Below, piece after piece: positions 17,067 through 24,550 of a stretch of DNA of 37,292 nucleotides; the first letter of the stretch is position 1, and the number at the start of each line of letters is the position of its first letter. The notes below the pieces were generated by a model, which saw nothing but the letters and a program-made list of their open reading frames with translations, made no database searches and was not told the origin of the DNA. Where the stretch lies: NCBI GenBank assembly GCA_002163005.1, contig MAAF01000075.1:1-37292 (forward strand). Reading direction: 5' to 3'. Source of the stretch: Colwellia psychrerythraea (lineage in GTDB: Bacteria; Pseudomonadota; Gammaproteobacteria; Enterobacterales; Alteromonadaceae). The position numbers and the translations under genes were made by a program.

Positions 17067-18233
17067 ATGAATTTTTTACTGAACGAAGATCAATTAGCCT
17101 TTCAAGATGCAGCTCGAAGCTTTGCAGCCGGAGAAATGAAACCGTTTGCGAGTGAATGGGATGAGAAGAAAATTTTCCCCAAAGCCATGTTTAAAAAGGC
17201 CGGTGAATTAGGATTTATGGGTATGTACTGCCCAGAGGACGTAGGTGGTATGAATTTACCGCGCTTAGATACATCCATCATTCTTGAAGAGTTAGCTGTA
17301 GGTTGTACGTCAACGGCAGCCTTTATTTCTATCCATAATATGGCAAGTTGGATGATATCCACTTGGGGTACTGAATCAACCAAACAACAATGGTGTGATG
17401 ACTTGGTGATGGGTCAAAAGCTCGCATCATATTGTTTAACCGAGCCTGGCGCTGGCAGTGACGCGGCATCATTGCGTACTACGGCTAAAAAAGACGGTGA
17501 TTATTACCTACTTAACGGTAGTAAAATGTTTATCAGTGGTGCGGGAGAAACGGATGTATTAGTCGTTATGGCACGTACTGGTTCACAAGCAGAAGGCGCT
17601 AAAGGTATTTCAGCTTTTGCAATACCAGCTGATCTTGCTGGCGTTAGTTATGGCAAAAATGAAGACAAGATGGGCTGGAATTCTCAACCAACTCGCGCGA
17701 TTAGTTTTGAGAACGCTAAGCTGCCGGCAGATTGTCTATTAGGCACTGAAGGTGAAGGTTTTAAAATTGCTATGAAAGGCTTAGATGGGGGTCGAATTAA
17801 TATAGCTAGTTGTTCAATTGGTGCTGCGCAAGCGTGTATTAATTTGTCACAAGCTTACATGCAAGAACGCAAACAATTTGGTAAACCGCTAGCAGCTTTT
17901 CAAGCTTTACAATTTAAGTTGGCTGATATGGTGACAGAATTAGTGGCTGCACGACAAATGATTCGATTAGCGGCAAGTAAAATAGATATAGATGACCCAG
18001 ATAAGTCGACTTATTGTGCCATGGCAAAACGTTTTGCAACCGATGTTGGTTTTAATGTTTGTAACGATGCACTGCAATTACACGGCGGTTACGGATATAT
18101 CAAAGAATACCCTATCGAGCGATATATGCGCGATGCACGAGTTCATCAAATTCTTGAAGGTACCAATGAAATTATGCGGGTAATAACCGCACGACGCGTA
18201 TTAGAAGAAGGTGCGACCGACATTATTCGTTAG
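17067..18233 (+). CDS. Acyl-CoA dehydrogenase, isobutyryl/short-branched-chain type
   Basis: The 388-residue flavoenzyme oxidises an acyl-CoA to its 2-enoyl-CoA, passing electrons to ETF. SYCLTEPGAGSDAASL and KMFISGAGETD are the FAD and substrate-binding loops. LHGGYGYIKEYPIERYMRDA is the C-terminal family signature, and E364 in LEGTNE sits at the catalytic-base position used by most members of the family. Genes downstream encode an enoyl-CoA hydratase and a 3-hydroxyisobutyryl-CoA hydrolase-like protein. Those are the next two steps of valine breakdown, so isobutyryl-CoA is the most likely substrate (inference from context). The mmsA and mmsB genes that often complete the set are not in the window. 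An AraC regulator is divergent. Confidence 0.92.
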   Translation: MNFLLNEDQLAFQDAARSFAAGEMKPFASEWDEKKIFPKAMFKKAGELGFMGMYCPEDVGGMNLPRLDTSIILEELAVGCTSTAAFISIHNMASWMISTWGTESTKQQWCDDLVMGQKLASYCLTEPGAGSDAASLRTTAKKDGDYYLLNGSKMFISGAGETDVLVVMARTGSQAEGAKGISAFAIPADLAGVSYGKNEDKMGWNSQPTRAISFENAKLPADCLLGTEGEGFKIAMKGLDGGRINIASCSIGAAQACINLSQAYMQERKQFGKPLAAFQALQFKLADMVTELVAARQMIRLAASKIDIDDPDKSTYCAMAKRFATDVGFNVCNDALQLHGGYGYIKEYPIERYMRDARVHQILEGTNEIMRVITARRVLEEGATDIIR

Positions 18234-18241
18234 TGCCATAC

Positions 18242-18274
18242 CTGAACTACGTATATTCAAGTAGCTTGGGTATA
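18242..18274 (-). repeat. Solitary terminal segment of the dispersed TATACCC element
   Basis: On the minus strand this reads TATACCCAAGCTACTTGAAT and ends in GTTCAG, matching the ends of the elements at 1-117, 31721-31986 and 35154-35200. It is inserted in the 91-bp space between the acyl-CoA dehydrogenase and the enoyl-CoA hydratase genes, inside what otherwise looks like one operon. Only the end is present. Confidence 0.6.
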
Positions 18275-18324
18275 TATTACAATTTTATAAACCCTATTTT
18301 TAAACAATGTTTTTGGAGTTATCG

Positions 18325-19101
18325 ATGAGTGATTTATTAAAGGTAGAAAAACGTGGCCATGTCGCTATTGTGACTTTTAACAACCCGCCGGCAAATACTT
18401 GGACACCTGAGAGCTTAAATTATTTAAAACAGTTAGTCAGTGTACTTAATGAAGACAAAGATAACTACTCGCTTATTTTAACGAGTGACAGTGATAAATT
18501 CTTTAGTGCTGGAGCAGACCTAAATCAATTCAATCATGATGATAAAGGCTTATCCTTTGAGTTTTCAGCCGCTTTTGGCGGTGCATTTGAAGCACTGGCA
18601 AACTATCAAGGGGTTTCCATCGCTGCTATCACAGGCTTTGCTATGGGAGGCGGCTTAGAAGTTGCTTTGTCTTGCGATGTGAGAATATGTGAAGAGCAAG
18701 CGCAAATGGCATTACCTGAAGCTGCTGTTGGTTTATTACCTTGCGGATTAGGCTCACAACAATTGTCATGGTTAATCGGTGAAGGTTGGGCTAAGCGCAT
18801 GATTTTATTAGGTGAGCGTATCAAAGCACCCCAAGCAGAAAAAATAGGCTTAGTCTCTGAAGTAGTCCCTACTGGCACTGCATTATCCCGTGCTTTAGCG
18901 TTAGCAGAAAAAGCCGAAAATCAATCACCAACCTCAGTAGCTTTTTGTAAATCGTTAATTATGGCAGCGCGTAATGGTGACATAAATTCTGCTTACGCTA
19001 AAGAACGTGAACTTTTTGTAAAGTTATGGGATACCGAAGATCAAAAAGAAGGTGTTAGTGCTTTTATTGAAAAGCGTAAACCTCAGTGGAAGAATAACTA
19101 A
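18325..19101 (+). CDS. Enoyl-CoA hydratase (crotonase family)
   Basis: A 258-residue crotonase-fold enzyme that adds water to a 2-enoyl-CoA, in context probably methacrylyl-CoA from valine. SAGADLNQF and ITGFAMGGGLEVALSCDVR form the oxyanion hole, and LPEAAVGLLPCGLGSQQL carries a conserved Glu of the active site; the usual GAGG following it is CGLG here. The frame opens at an ATG at 18307, but TTGGAG (18313-18318) sits 6 nt before the ATG at 18325 (MSDLLKVEKRG), so the later start is preferred. Its stop codon overlaps the start of the next gene (TAATG), giving translational coupling. A 3-hydroxyacyl or isomerase activity cannot be excluded by eye. Confidence 0.88.
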   Translation: MSDLLKVEKRGHVAIVTFNNPPANTWTPESLNYLKQLVSVLNEDKDNYSLILTSDSDKFFSAGADLNQFNHDDKGLSFEFSAAFGGAFEALANYQGVSIAAITGFAMGGGLEVALSCDVRICEEQAQMALPEAAVGLLPCGLGSQQLSWLIGEGWAKRMILLGERIKAPQAEKIGLVSEVVPTGTALSRALALAEKAENQSPTSVAFCKSLIMAARNGDINSAYAKERELFVKLWDTEDQKEGVSAFIEKRKPQWKNN

Positions 19102-20207
19102 TGACAAGCCCTGTAATAGTTGAAGAATTAGCAATTAAAAATGGCCAATGTATTGGTGTTTTAACACTAAACAGTGAGAAAACGTTAAACGCATTAACAC
19201 TGGAAATGATTGACCTTATATCGGTTCAATTACAGCAATGGCAAACAAACGATAAAATTGCTGCCGTGTTTATTCAGGGGGCTGGTGAAAAAGCCTTCTG
19301 CGCTGGTGGTGATGTACAAGCTTTGTATAAGTCATCGATTGAACAGCCCGGTGGTCCATGTGAATATGCTGAGACATTTTTTGAGCGAGAGTATCGCCTC
19401 GATTATTTACTGCATAATTACCCTAAACCAACCATAGCTTGGGGCCATGGTATTGTGATGGGTGGTGGTCTGGGTATTTTTGCTGGCTGCGCTTATCGTA
19501 TTGCTACAGAAAGAACACGTATTGCTATGCCAGAAGTAACCATTGCGTTGTTTCCTGATGTTGGTGGTAGTTACTTTTTAAATACCATGCCGGGTTATTG
19601 TGGTCGATTTTTAGCATTAACAAGTTCCTCCATTAATGCTGCTGACGGTCTTTATGCCGGTATTGCTAACTACGCAATTACTCATACAAACAAGCAAGCC
19701 GTTATCGAGGAGTTGCTGTCATTAGAATGCCCTCCCATTGAAATCAACAATACTTTAGAGAACATTTTCAGACATCATCAAAGTCAGTGTATTGCCGATA
19801 TTCCTGCTGGAAACTTAGCAACGCATCAGACCATAATTAATGATTTATGTCGCAGTGATAATGTAGAAAAAATAGCGGCTAACTTCTCAGAGCTCGAGAC
19901 TGATGATAAGTGGCTTCAGCGGGCAAAAAATGGCTTAGCCAGCGGCTCACCTTTAGCGGTTAAGTGGATATTCCATCAGCTAGAACTTTGCAAAGGTTTA
20001 GGCTTAAAAACTGTTTTTGAAAAAGAAATATTACTGGCCACTACCATTATTCGCCATACCGAATTTGCTGAGGGCGTACGGGCTTTATTAATTGATAAAG
20101 ACCAACAACCAGACTGGCAATACAAACAGTTAAGCGAGATAACCAACGAAGTAATAGCGCCATTTTTTGAGGCTCCTTGGCAACAGAACCCCTTGGCAGA
20201 TTTATAG
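19101..20207 (+). CDS. 3-hydroxyisobutyryl-CoA hydrolase-like enoyl-CoA hydratase/isomerase
   Basis: This 368-residue protein is longer than ordinary crotonases (about 260) and has the length and signatures of the HIBYL-CoA hydrolase family. These include GEKAFCAGGDVQALY, GIVMGGGLGIFAGCAYRIAT, MPEVTIALFPDVGGSYFLN, and a long C-terminal helical region with SPLAVKWIFHQLE and FAEGVRALLIDKDQQPDW. The reaction releases CoA from 3-hydroxyisobutyryl-CoA, which keeps reactive methacrylyl-CoA low during valine degradation. The ATG overlaps the preceding stop by one base. A perfect hairpin follows 15 bp after the stop, marking the operon end. The hydrolase assignment rests on family similarity plus context. 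Confidence 0.88.
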   Translation: MTSPVIVEELAIKNGQCIGVLTLNSEKTLNALTLEMIDLISVQLQQWQTNDKIAAVFIQGAGEKAFCAGGDVQALYKSSIEQPGGPCEYAETFFEREYRLDYLLHNYPKPTIAWGHGIVMGGGLGIFAGCAYRIATERTRIAMPEVTIALFPDVGGSYFLNTMPGYCGRFLALTSSSINAADGLYAGIANYAITHTNKQAVIEELLSLECPPIEINNTLENIFRHHQSQCIADIPAGNLATHQTIINDLCRSDNVEKIAANFSELETDDKWLQRAKNGLASGSPLAVKWIFHQLELCKGLGLKTVFEKEILLATTIIRHTEFAEGVRALLIDKDQQPDWQYKQLSEITNEVIAPFFEAPWQQNPLADL

Positions 20208-20222
20208 CTTTTATCCGTTAAC

Positions 20223-20252
20223 AATATTAACCTCATCGCTGAGGTTAATATT
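20223..20252. terminator. Perfect hairpin after the valine-type operon
   Basis: AATATTAACCTCA (20223-20235) pairs perfectly with TGAGGTTAATATT (20240-20252) around a TCGC loop. It lies 15 bp after the last gene of the operon. There is no following T-run, so it may stabilise or process the 3' end rather than act as a classical intrinsic terminator. Confidence 0.6.
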
Positions 20253-20559
20253 ACAACGACTCTTCATTGTTCCGAAAACGTTAAAATCATATCATTCAGA
20301 CTGTTCCATGCAGTAAATTCAGCAGAAAGATAAAAGATATTTATCACTAAAGAAAGTTGATTTTCGTTGTCTCCTATAGGATAGCAAGCAAGTCGATGAG
20401 AAAGTTACTGTACTATTTGACAAAAAAGAGTAAGATCTCGCGCTAATTTGTTACACGTTAATTTGTCACAGATTAACGTATTAGCATAAGCTCGCTGGTA
20501 AGTGCTTACTAGAATCACATTGCTAACAAGATAGTCACTAAACATAAGTATTAAAAGCA
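20253..20559. other. Intergenic region upstream of the NahK-like kinase gene
   Basis: No gene is seen. TTGACA occurs at 20417-20422, but the best -10 candidate (GCTAAT, 20442-20447) is 19 bp away, so a promoter is only possible. Two direct repeats TAATTTGTTAC (20444-20454) and TAATTTGTCAC (20459-20469) lie 15 bp apart and could be a regulator site. Confidence 0.35.
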
Positions 20560-21639
20560 ATGGATAACAAATCAGCCTCGCTACATTCAGATATAGATAC
20601 TGTTCTAAATAACTATGATTATGACTTTTCTGAAGTTGAAATAAGCGTTTTAGGCAATGGTCATATCAATAATACTTATCAGTTAACTACCCCTAAAGCT
20701 GAGTTTGTCTTACAGCAAATTAACCATGTTGTTTTTCCCAAAACTGCAGAGTTAAGTAGTAACGCTCAAAAAATAAACCTGTATTTACAACAACAGAAAG
20801 ATTCCGGTAACTACCCGCTGTCAGTTCCTCAGCAAATATTGACCAAAACGGGTGATACTTATAGCAAAGTTGGCGCTAATTATTGGCGCTTGATGGAGTT
20901 CATCAGTAACTCTTACACACTAGAACAAGTTGAATCACCAAAACAAGCAGCACTTGTTGCTAATACTTTTGCAGAATTTAGCTGTACGCTAAGTGATTTT
21001 CCCACTAAAGAACTTGTTGTTATAATTGAAGACTTTCATGATATTAGTTTCCGCATGCGACAACTTAACGAAGCCGTTGAAAACGATCTGCAAGGTCGTT
21101 TATCGAGTTGTCAGACGTTAGTAAACTTTTGCTTAGACCAACAAGGTTTTATTAATCATGTTACCGAGATCAGTAAAAAATTACCCCTACATGTTACCCA
21201 CAACGATACTAAGATAAACAATTTATTATTCACCACAGGTGATAACCCTTGTGCGGTAATCGATCTTGATACCTGTATGCCGGGCTTATTGATGCATGAC
21301 TTTGGCGATATGGTAAGAACATGTTGCAGTAATCTTGCAGAAGATGACACCAGTATTGATGACATGGTGATTAAATTAGATATTTTTGAAGCATTGATTC
21401 AGAATTATCAAAATGCTTTTGGCGATAAGATGACTGCACTGGAAAAAGATAGCTTAATTGTTGGCACTAAATTATTACCTTTTCTTCTTGGTACACGTTT
21501 TCTAACAGACTACTTAAATGGTGATAGCTATTTCCAAGTAAGTCGTGAAAAGCACAATTTAGATCGCGCTATCAACCAAGTTCGGTTATTTACTTTACTT
21601 TGTGAAGCTGAGCTTGAGTTAGTAAAACTCGCTAAATAA
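20560..21639 (+). CDS. APH-fold small-molecule kinase, NahK-like
   Basis: The 359-residue protein has the aminoglycoside phosphotransferase (protein-kinase-like) fold. A nucleotide-binding N-lobe is seen with LGNGHINNTYQL and FVLQQINH. The catalytic motif HNDTKINN is at 214-221 (D216 as base) and the metal-binding DLD at 235-237, followed by HDFGDMVRTC. The DTKINN and IDLDTCMPG pattern is closest to N-acetylhexosamine 1-kinases (NahK type), which phosphorylate GlcNAc or GalNAc at C1, though methylthioribose or choline kinases share the fold. It is unlikely to be a resistance enzyme. The gene is flanked by gaps of about 350 and 295 bp and appears monocistronic, so context does not settle the substrate. 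Confidence 0.8.
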   Translation: MDNKSASLHSDIDTVLNNYDYDFSEVEISVLGNGHINNTYQLTTPKAEFVLQQINHVVFPKTAELSSNAQKINLYLQQQKDSGNYPLSVPQQILTKTGDTYSKVGANYWRLMEFISNSYTLEQVESPKQAALVANTFAEFSCTLSDFPTKELVVIIEDFHDISFRMRQLNEAVENDLQGRLSSCQTLVNFCLDQQGFINHVTEISKKLPLHVTHNDTKINNLLFTTGDNPCAVIDLDTCMPGLLMHDFGDMVRTCCSNLAEDDTSIDDMVIKLDIFEALIQNYQNAFGDKMTALEKDSLIVGTKLLPFLLGTRFLTDYLNGDSYFQVSREKHNLDRAINQVRLFTLLCEAELELVKLAK

Positions 21640-21891
21640 GCATTATTACTAGCAGATTATCTCCTAGTAAGATCGCTAGTTTAAATAACGGCTATCAATA
21701 TAGCGTATAAAGCCTTTCACTACGATTTAAAACACCACACACTCAACACGATTTTATTGTCTTTTTGTTTACAGAATGATTACCCCTTCATCGCTGTGAT
21801 ACTTCTGTGATTAATTCTCCAACAAAAAGTGATAAAGGCGTGATCTCCAAGCGATAATTCAGTCGCATACTTTCTTTACTACAACAAAACC

Positions 21892-21913
21892 ATACCAAAC
21901 AGATTGGTATAAT
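21892..21913 (+). promoter_or_regulatory. Extended -10 promoter with overlapping inverted repeat before the spondin genes
   Basis: TGGTATAAT (21905-21913) is a consensus extended -10. ATACCAA (21892-21898) and TTGGTAT (21904-21910) form a 7-bp inverted repeat that overlaps it, a typical operator position. No good -35 is visible. The start of transcription would be near 21920, leaving a 15-nt leader with AAAGGAAAG before the ATG at 21935. Which regulator binds is unknown. Confidence 0.55.
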
Positions 21914-21934
21914 CTAACTACAAAGGAAAGTATC

Positions 21935-22654
21935 ATGAAAGTAATCAAGAAATCGCCAATCACGTCAACATTAAGTGTACTAGCACTCGCGCTTGCGAGT
22001 TCAACGACTATGGCACAAGAATTATCCATTACTGTCACAAACTTAACGCAAGGTTTGCATTTTACCCCTGTAATTACAGCAGCTCATACCAGTGATAACC
22101 ACATTTTTATGCTGAGCGATATGGCGAGTCCTGAGCTACAAGCAATGGCCGAGGGTGGTAGTATTTCAGGCTTGGCAAGTGTATTAACTAATGCTGATGC
22201 CAATATTAATGAAAACCCTGCAGCGGGCTTATTAGCACCTGCAATGTCGGCCAGCTTTAACTTAACCAATGACAGCAGCAATACTCATTTATCACTTGCC
22301 GCTATGGTTTTGCCTTCTAACGATGGTTTTGTTGGTTTAGACAGCTGGAAAATACCTGAAGAAGCTGGCACTTATACCGTATTTTTAAATGCCTATGATG
22401 CTGGCACCGAAGCCAACAATGAACTTCGTGGCAGTGGAGCACCTGGAGAAGCAGGTATGCCAGTACCACCACCACTAGATGGTGTTATAGGTACAAATGG
22501 TACTGGTGTTACCGATATGGAATCTAACAATAAAGTACATATTCACCGTGGTAGCTTAGGTGATAGTGATATGTCCGCAGGTACAAGTGATATTAACAAT
22601 AGCGTGCAACGCTGGTTAAACCCTGTAGCTAAACTTACCATTACCGTGCAATAA
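21935..22654 (+). CDS. Spondin-domain exported protein
   Basis: A 239-residue protein with a signal peptide (about 1-27, ending TTMAQE) and one spondin-N-like domain. The pattern includes LSITVTNLTQGLHFTPVITAAH, then MASPELQAMAEGG, LSLAAMVLPSNDGFVGLDSW, FLNAYDAGTEANNEL and VHIHRGSLGDSD, ending WLNPVAKLTITVQ. In bacteria such domains are exported and of unclear function. The AAHTSDNHIFM and ANNEL segments contain plausible metal or ligand positions. A 9-nt gap with AAGGGGGC separates it from the second spondin gene, so the two are an operon. They resemble each other and probably arose by duplication. Confidence 0.88.
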   Translation: MKVIKKSPITSTLSVLALALASSTTMAQELSITVTNLTQGLHFTPVITAAHTSDNHIFMLSDMASPELQAMAEGGSISGLASVLTNADANINENPAAGLLAPAMSASFNLTNDSSNTHLSLAAMVLPSNDGFVGLDSWKIPEEAGTYTVFLNAYDAGTEANNELRGSGAPGEAGMPVPPPLDGVIGTNGTGVTDMESNNKVHIHRGSLGDSDMSAGTSDINNSVQRWLNPVAKLTITVQ

Positions 22655-22663
22655 GGGGGCAAC

Positions 22664-23395
22664 ATGTTAACCTTTACCACTCAAAAAAAGAGTACCAAAA
22701 AATTAGCTAATCCATTACTCATTGCTAGCTTACTTATACTAGGGCTAACCGCTTGTAGTGATAATGACAACGTGGAGGCTCCTCCAGAAGAGGTTCCTGC
22801 GGAATATAGCTATGCATTAACGCTAACTAATCTAACCTATGCTCAGCCTCTTTCACCTGCTGCGGTTTTACTTCACGGCGATGCTAAAATGTGGCAAGTT
22901 GGTCAAGCAGCTTCTGTTGCTTTAGAGAAACTAGCCGAAGGTGGAGATAATGCTGACTTTATTGCACTAGAGAATAATCTAGCCACAGCAACTGCTGAAG
23001 GCCCTACTTTACCGGGTACCAGCGTTACTGTGAACATCAGCACAATGGATCCTGCTGCAACTTATTTGACTGTTGCCACTATGTTGGTGAATACAAATGA
23101 TGCTTTCTCGGGTCTTACTGGTGTAGATATATCAACATTGACGCTTAACCAAGAAAAATCGTGGCGATTAAATGCCTATGATTCAGGTACCGAGCAAAAT
23201 AACGAAGCCGCTGGTACTATTCCAGGCCCAGCAGATGGTGGGGTTGGATATGACTCAGCACGAAATGATATCGATCTAGTCGGTTATCATTCAGGTGTAG
23301 TTAGCAAAGATGATGGTCTATCAAGCTCAGTATTAACTCAGGCTCATCGCTTTGATAACCCTGCAGTTAAATTAACTATTACTCGAACTAAGTAG
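22664..23395 (+). CDS. Spondin-domain lipoprotein
   Basis: This 243-residue paralogue of the upstream protein carries a lipobox (LGLTAC, Cys about 31), so it should be a membrane-anchored lipoprotein. The next residues are SDND, a weak inner-membrane avoidance signal, consistent with outer-membrane location. The spondin-like domain is seen in YALTLTNLTYAQPLSPAAVLLH, TYLTVATMLVNTNDAFSGL, RLNAYDSGTEQNNEAAG, VGYHSGVVSKDDGL and FDNPAVKLTITR. A strong ribosome binding site (AAGGGGGC) precedes the ATG. An inverted-repeat element starts 15 bp after its stop and a two-component system follows that element. The pair of a free and an anchored spondin protein may work together at the cell surface (inference). 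Confidence 0.88.
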   Translation: MLTFTTQKKSTKKLANPLLIASLLILGLTACSDNDNVEAPPEEVPAEYSYALTLTNLTYAQPLSPAAVLLHGDAKMWQVGQAASVALEKLAEGGDNADFIALENNLATATAEGPTLPGTSVTVNISTMDPAATYLTVATMLVNTNDAFSGLTGVDISTLTLNQEKSWRLNAYDSGTEQNNEAAGTIPGPADGGVGYDSARNDIDLVGYHSGVVSKDDGLSSSVLTQAHRFDNPAVKLTITRTK

Positions 23396-23409
23396 TGTCC
23401 TTGGTCAAG

Positions 23410-23722
23410 ATACCAAGCGGATTAATTAATTGACTAACTTAGAGCTACAGTAGTGAACTTAGAACAAACAAAATTTGTTAAACATAGTTACTCTATATTT
23501 CATTGATTTTGTGATGTTATCGGTTTTCTACTGAGCTCCCGAAGGGCGAGTTTAAAAGGTTTATATACGGCGTTATTGATTTTGACAAGGACGCTGCATG
23601 GATGCAGCTTATTAGAGAATGCAGGAGCATATTCTCCTGAATAACCATTCTCTTCAATCAATGCCTTGCCTCTAAACCTTTTAATTCTCGCTAAGTAATC
23701 ACTTAATTAGTTCGCTTGGTAT
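23410..23722. mobile_element. MITE-like inverted-repeat element
   Basis: The two ends are imperfect inverted repeats of about 35 bp. The left end starts TACCAAGCGGATTAATTAAT (23411-) and the right end, read on the minus strand from 23721, starts TACCAAGCGAACTAATTAAG. The element is about 311-313 bp, with TA next to each end. It contains no open reading frame of note and no transposase. Inside, ATTGATT (23575-23581) pairs with AATCAAT (23656-23662), and this core and its flanks are shared with the elements at 1-117 and 37152-37292. GAGCTCCCGAAGGGCG (23533-) is shared with 31835-31867 in inverted form. It fills the 357-bp space between the spondin lipoprotein and the response-regulator gene. 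Confidence 0.75.
23593..23636. repeat. Hairpin insert nested in the inverted-repeat element
   Basis: Compared with the copies at 1-117 and 37152-37292, this element carries about 50 extra bases inside the core hairpin. The insert folds into two hairpins of its own: GCTGCAT/ATGCAGC (23593-23608) and GAGAAT/ATTCTC (23615-23636). It looks like a second small repeat placed inside the first. Confidence 0.6.
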
Positions 23723-23752
23723 AGGTGGCTAAGTCCACTCATTGGCCAAAAT

Positions 23753-24529
23753 ATGAAAGATAATATTCTAATAATTGAAGACGAAATTGATATTGCCAAG
23801 CTTATTAAAGTGCACTTATCTGAATTAGATTTGAACTGTGATATTTGCACTCAAGGTGAGCAAGCTTTACAACAAGCGTTAACAAAAGACTATCAGCTAA
23901 TTTTACTTGATGTAATGTTGCCAGGTATTAGTGGGTTAGATATTTGCCGACAGGTTAGGCAAGAAAAACCCTTACAATCAATTATTATGTTGACCTCTAA
24001 AACATCAGAAATAGATCGTGTATTGGGACTTGAGTTGGGGGCTGATGACTATATGACTAAACCTTTTAGTGTTCGAGAATTACAAGCCCGTGTTAGAAGT
24101 CAATTACGTAGGGTTCATGCAGTTATCGCTAAAAATTCAACTGAAATTTGCGACCTAAAACATGAAGAAAAAGCAGTTCAAGAATCAGCTCAGTTAGACC
24201 AAACAAGTACAACGATAGGCCAACTACAGGTTGACCACCGATTTCATCAAGTGATTTATAAAAATAAAACGATCAATCTCACTGCTACAGAATTTGAATT
24301 AATTGATTTTTTCTGCCAACACCCTGATCAGGTGTTTTCACGCGCTCAGTTACTCGATGCTGTTTGGGGCTACCATCACAATGGCTATGAGCACACAGTT
24401 AACTCTCATATTAATCGTCTTAGAAGTAAGCTAGAGGAGGATTGTACTGAGCCAAAAATAATTCAGACCGTTTGGGGTGTTGGTTATAAACTTAATTCGG
24501 CAGGCGTAATGCCACCAGCAGCATTATAA
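23753..24529 (+). CDS. OmpR/PhoB-type response regulator
   Basis: A 258-residue regulator. The receiver domain has E9-D10-E11, phospho-acceptor D53 (LLDVMLPGISG), T81 and K103 (MTKPF). A linker of about 50 residues (about 120-168) is longer than usual. The winged-helix output domain (about 160-250) has NLTATEFELIDFFCQHPDQV, RAQLLDAVWG, HTVNSHINRLRSKLE and TVWGVGYKL. The histidine kinase follows after 21 bp, so they form a pair. The inverted-repeat element ends 31 bp before the ATG, and no strong ribosome binding site is seen, so transcription may come from within or across that element. The upstream spondin genes are possible targets or operon members. Confidence 0.92.
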   Translation: MKDNILIIEDEIDIAKLIKVHLSELDLNCDICTQGEQALQQALTKDYQLILLDVMLPGISGLDICRQVRQEKPLQSIIMLTSKTSEIDRVLGLELGADDYMTKPFSVRELQARVRSQLRRVHAVIAKNSTEICDLKHEEKAVQESAQLDQTSTTIGQLQVDHRFHQVIYKNKTINLTATEFELIDFFCQHPDQVFSRAQLLDAVWGYHHNGYEHTVNSHINRLRSKLEEDCTEPKIIQTVWGVGYKLNSAGVMPPAAL

Positions 24530-24550
24530 TTTAGTAAGGACTTCCCAGCG

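Noticed and set aside
20560..21639. Antibiotic resistance (aminoglycoside kinase) reading
   Set aside because: The APH fold is shared; the DTKINN and IDLDTCMPG motifs are nearer to sugar kinases of the NahK type.
23396..23752. Riboswitch or attenuator before the second response regulator
   Set aside because: The structure is explained by the inverted-repeat element, whose parts recur elsewhere in the window.
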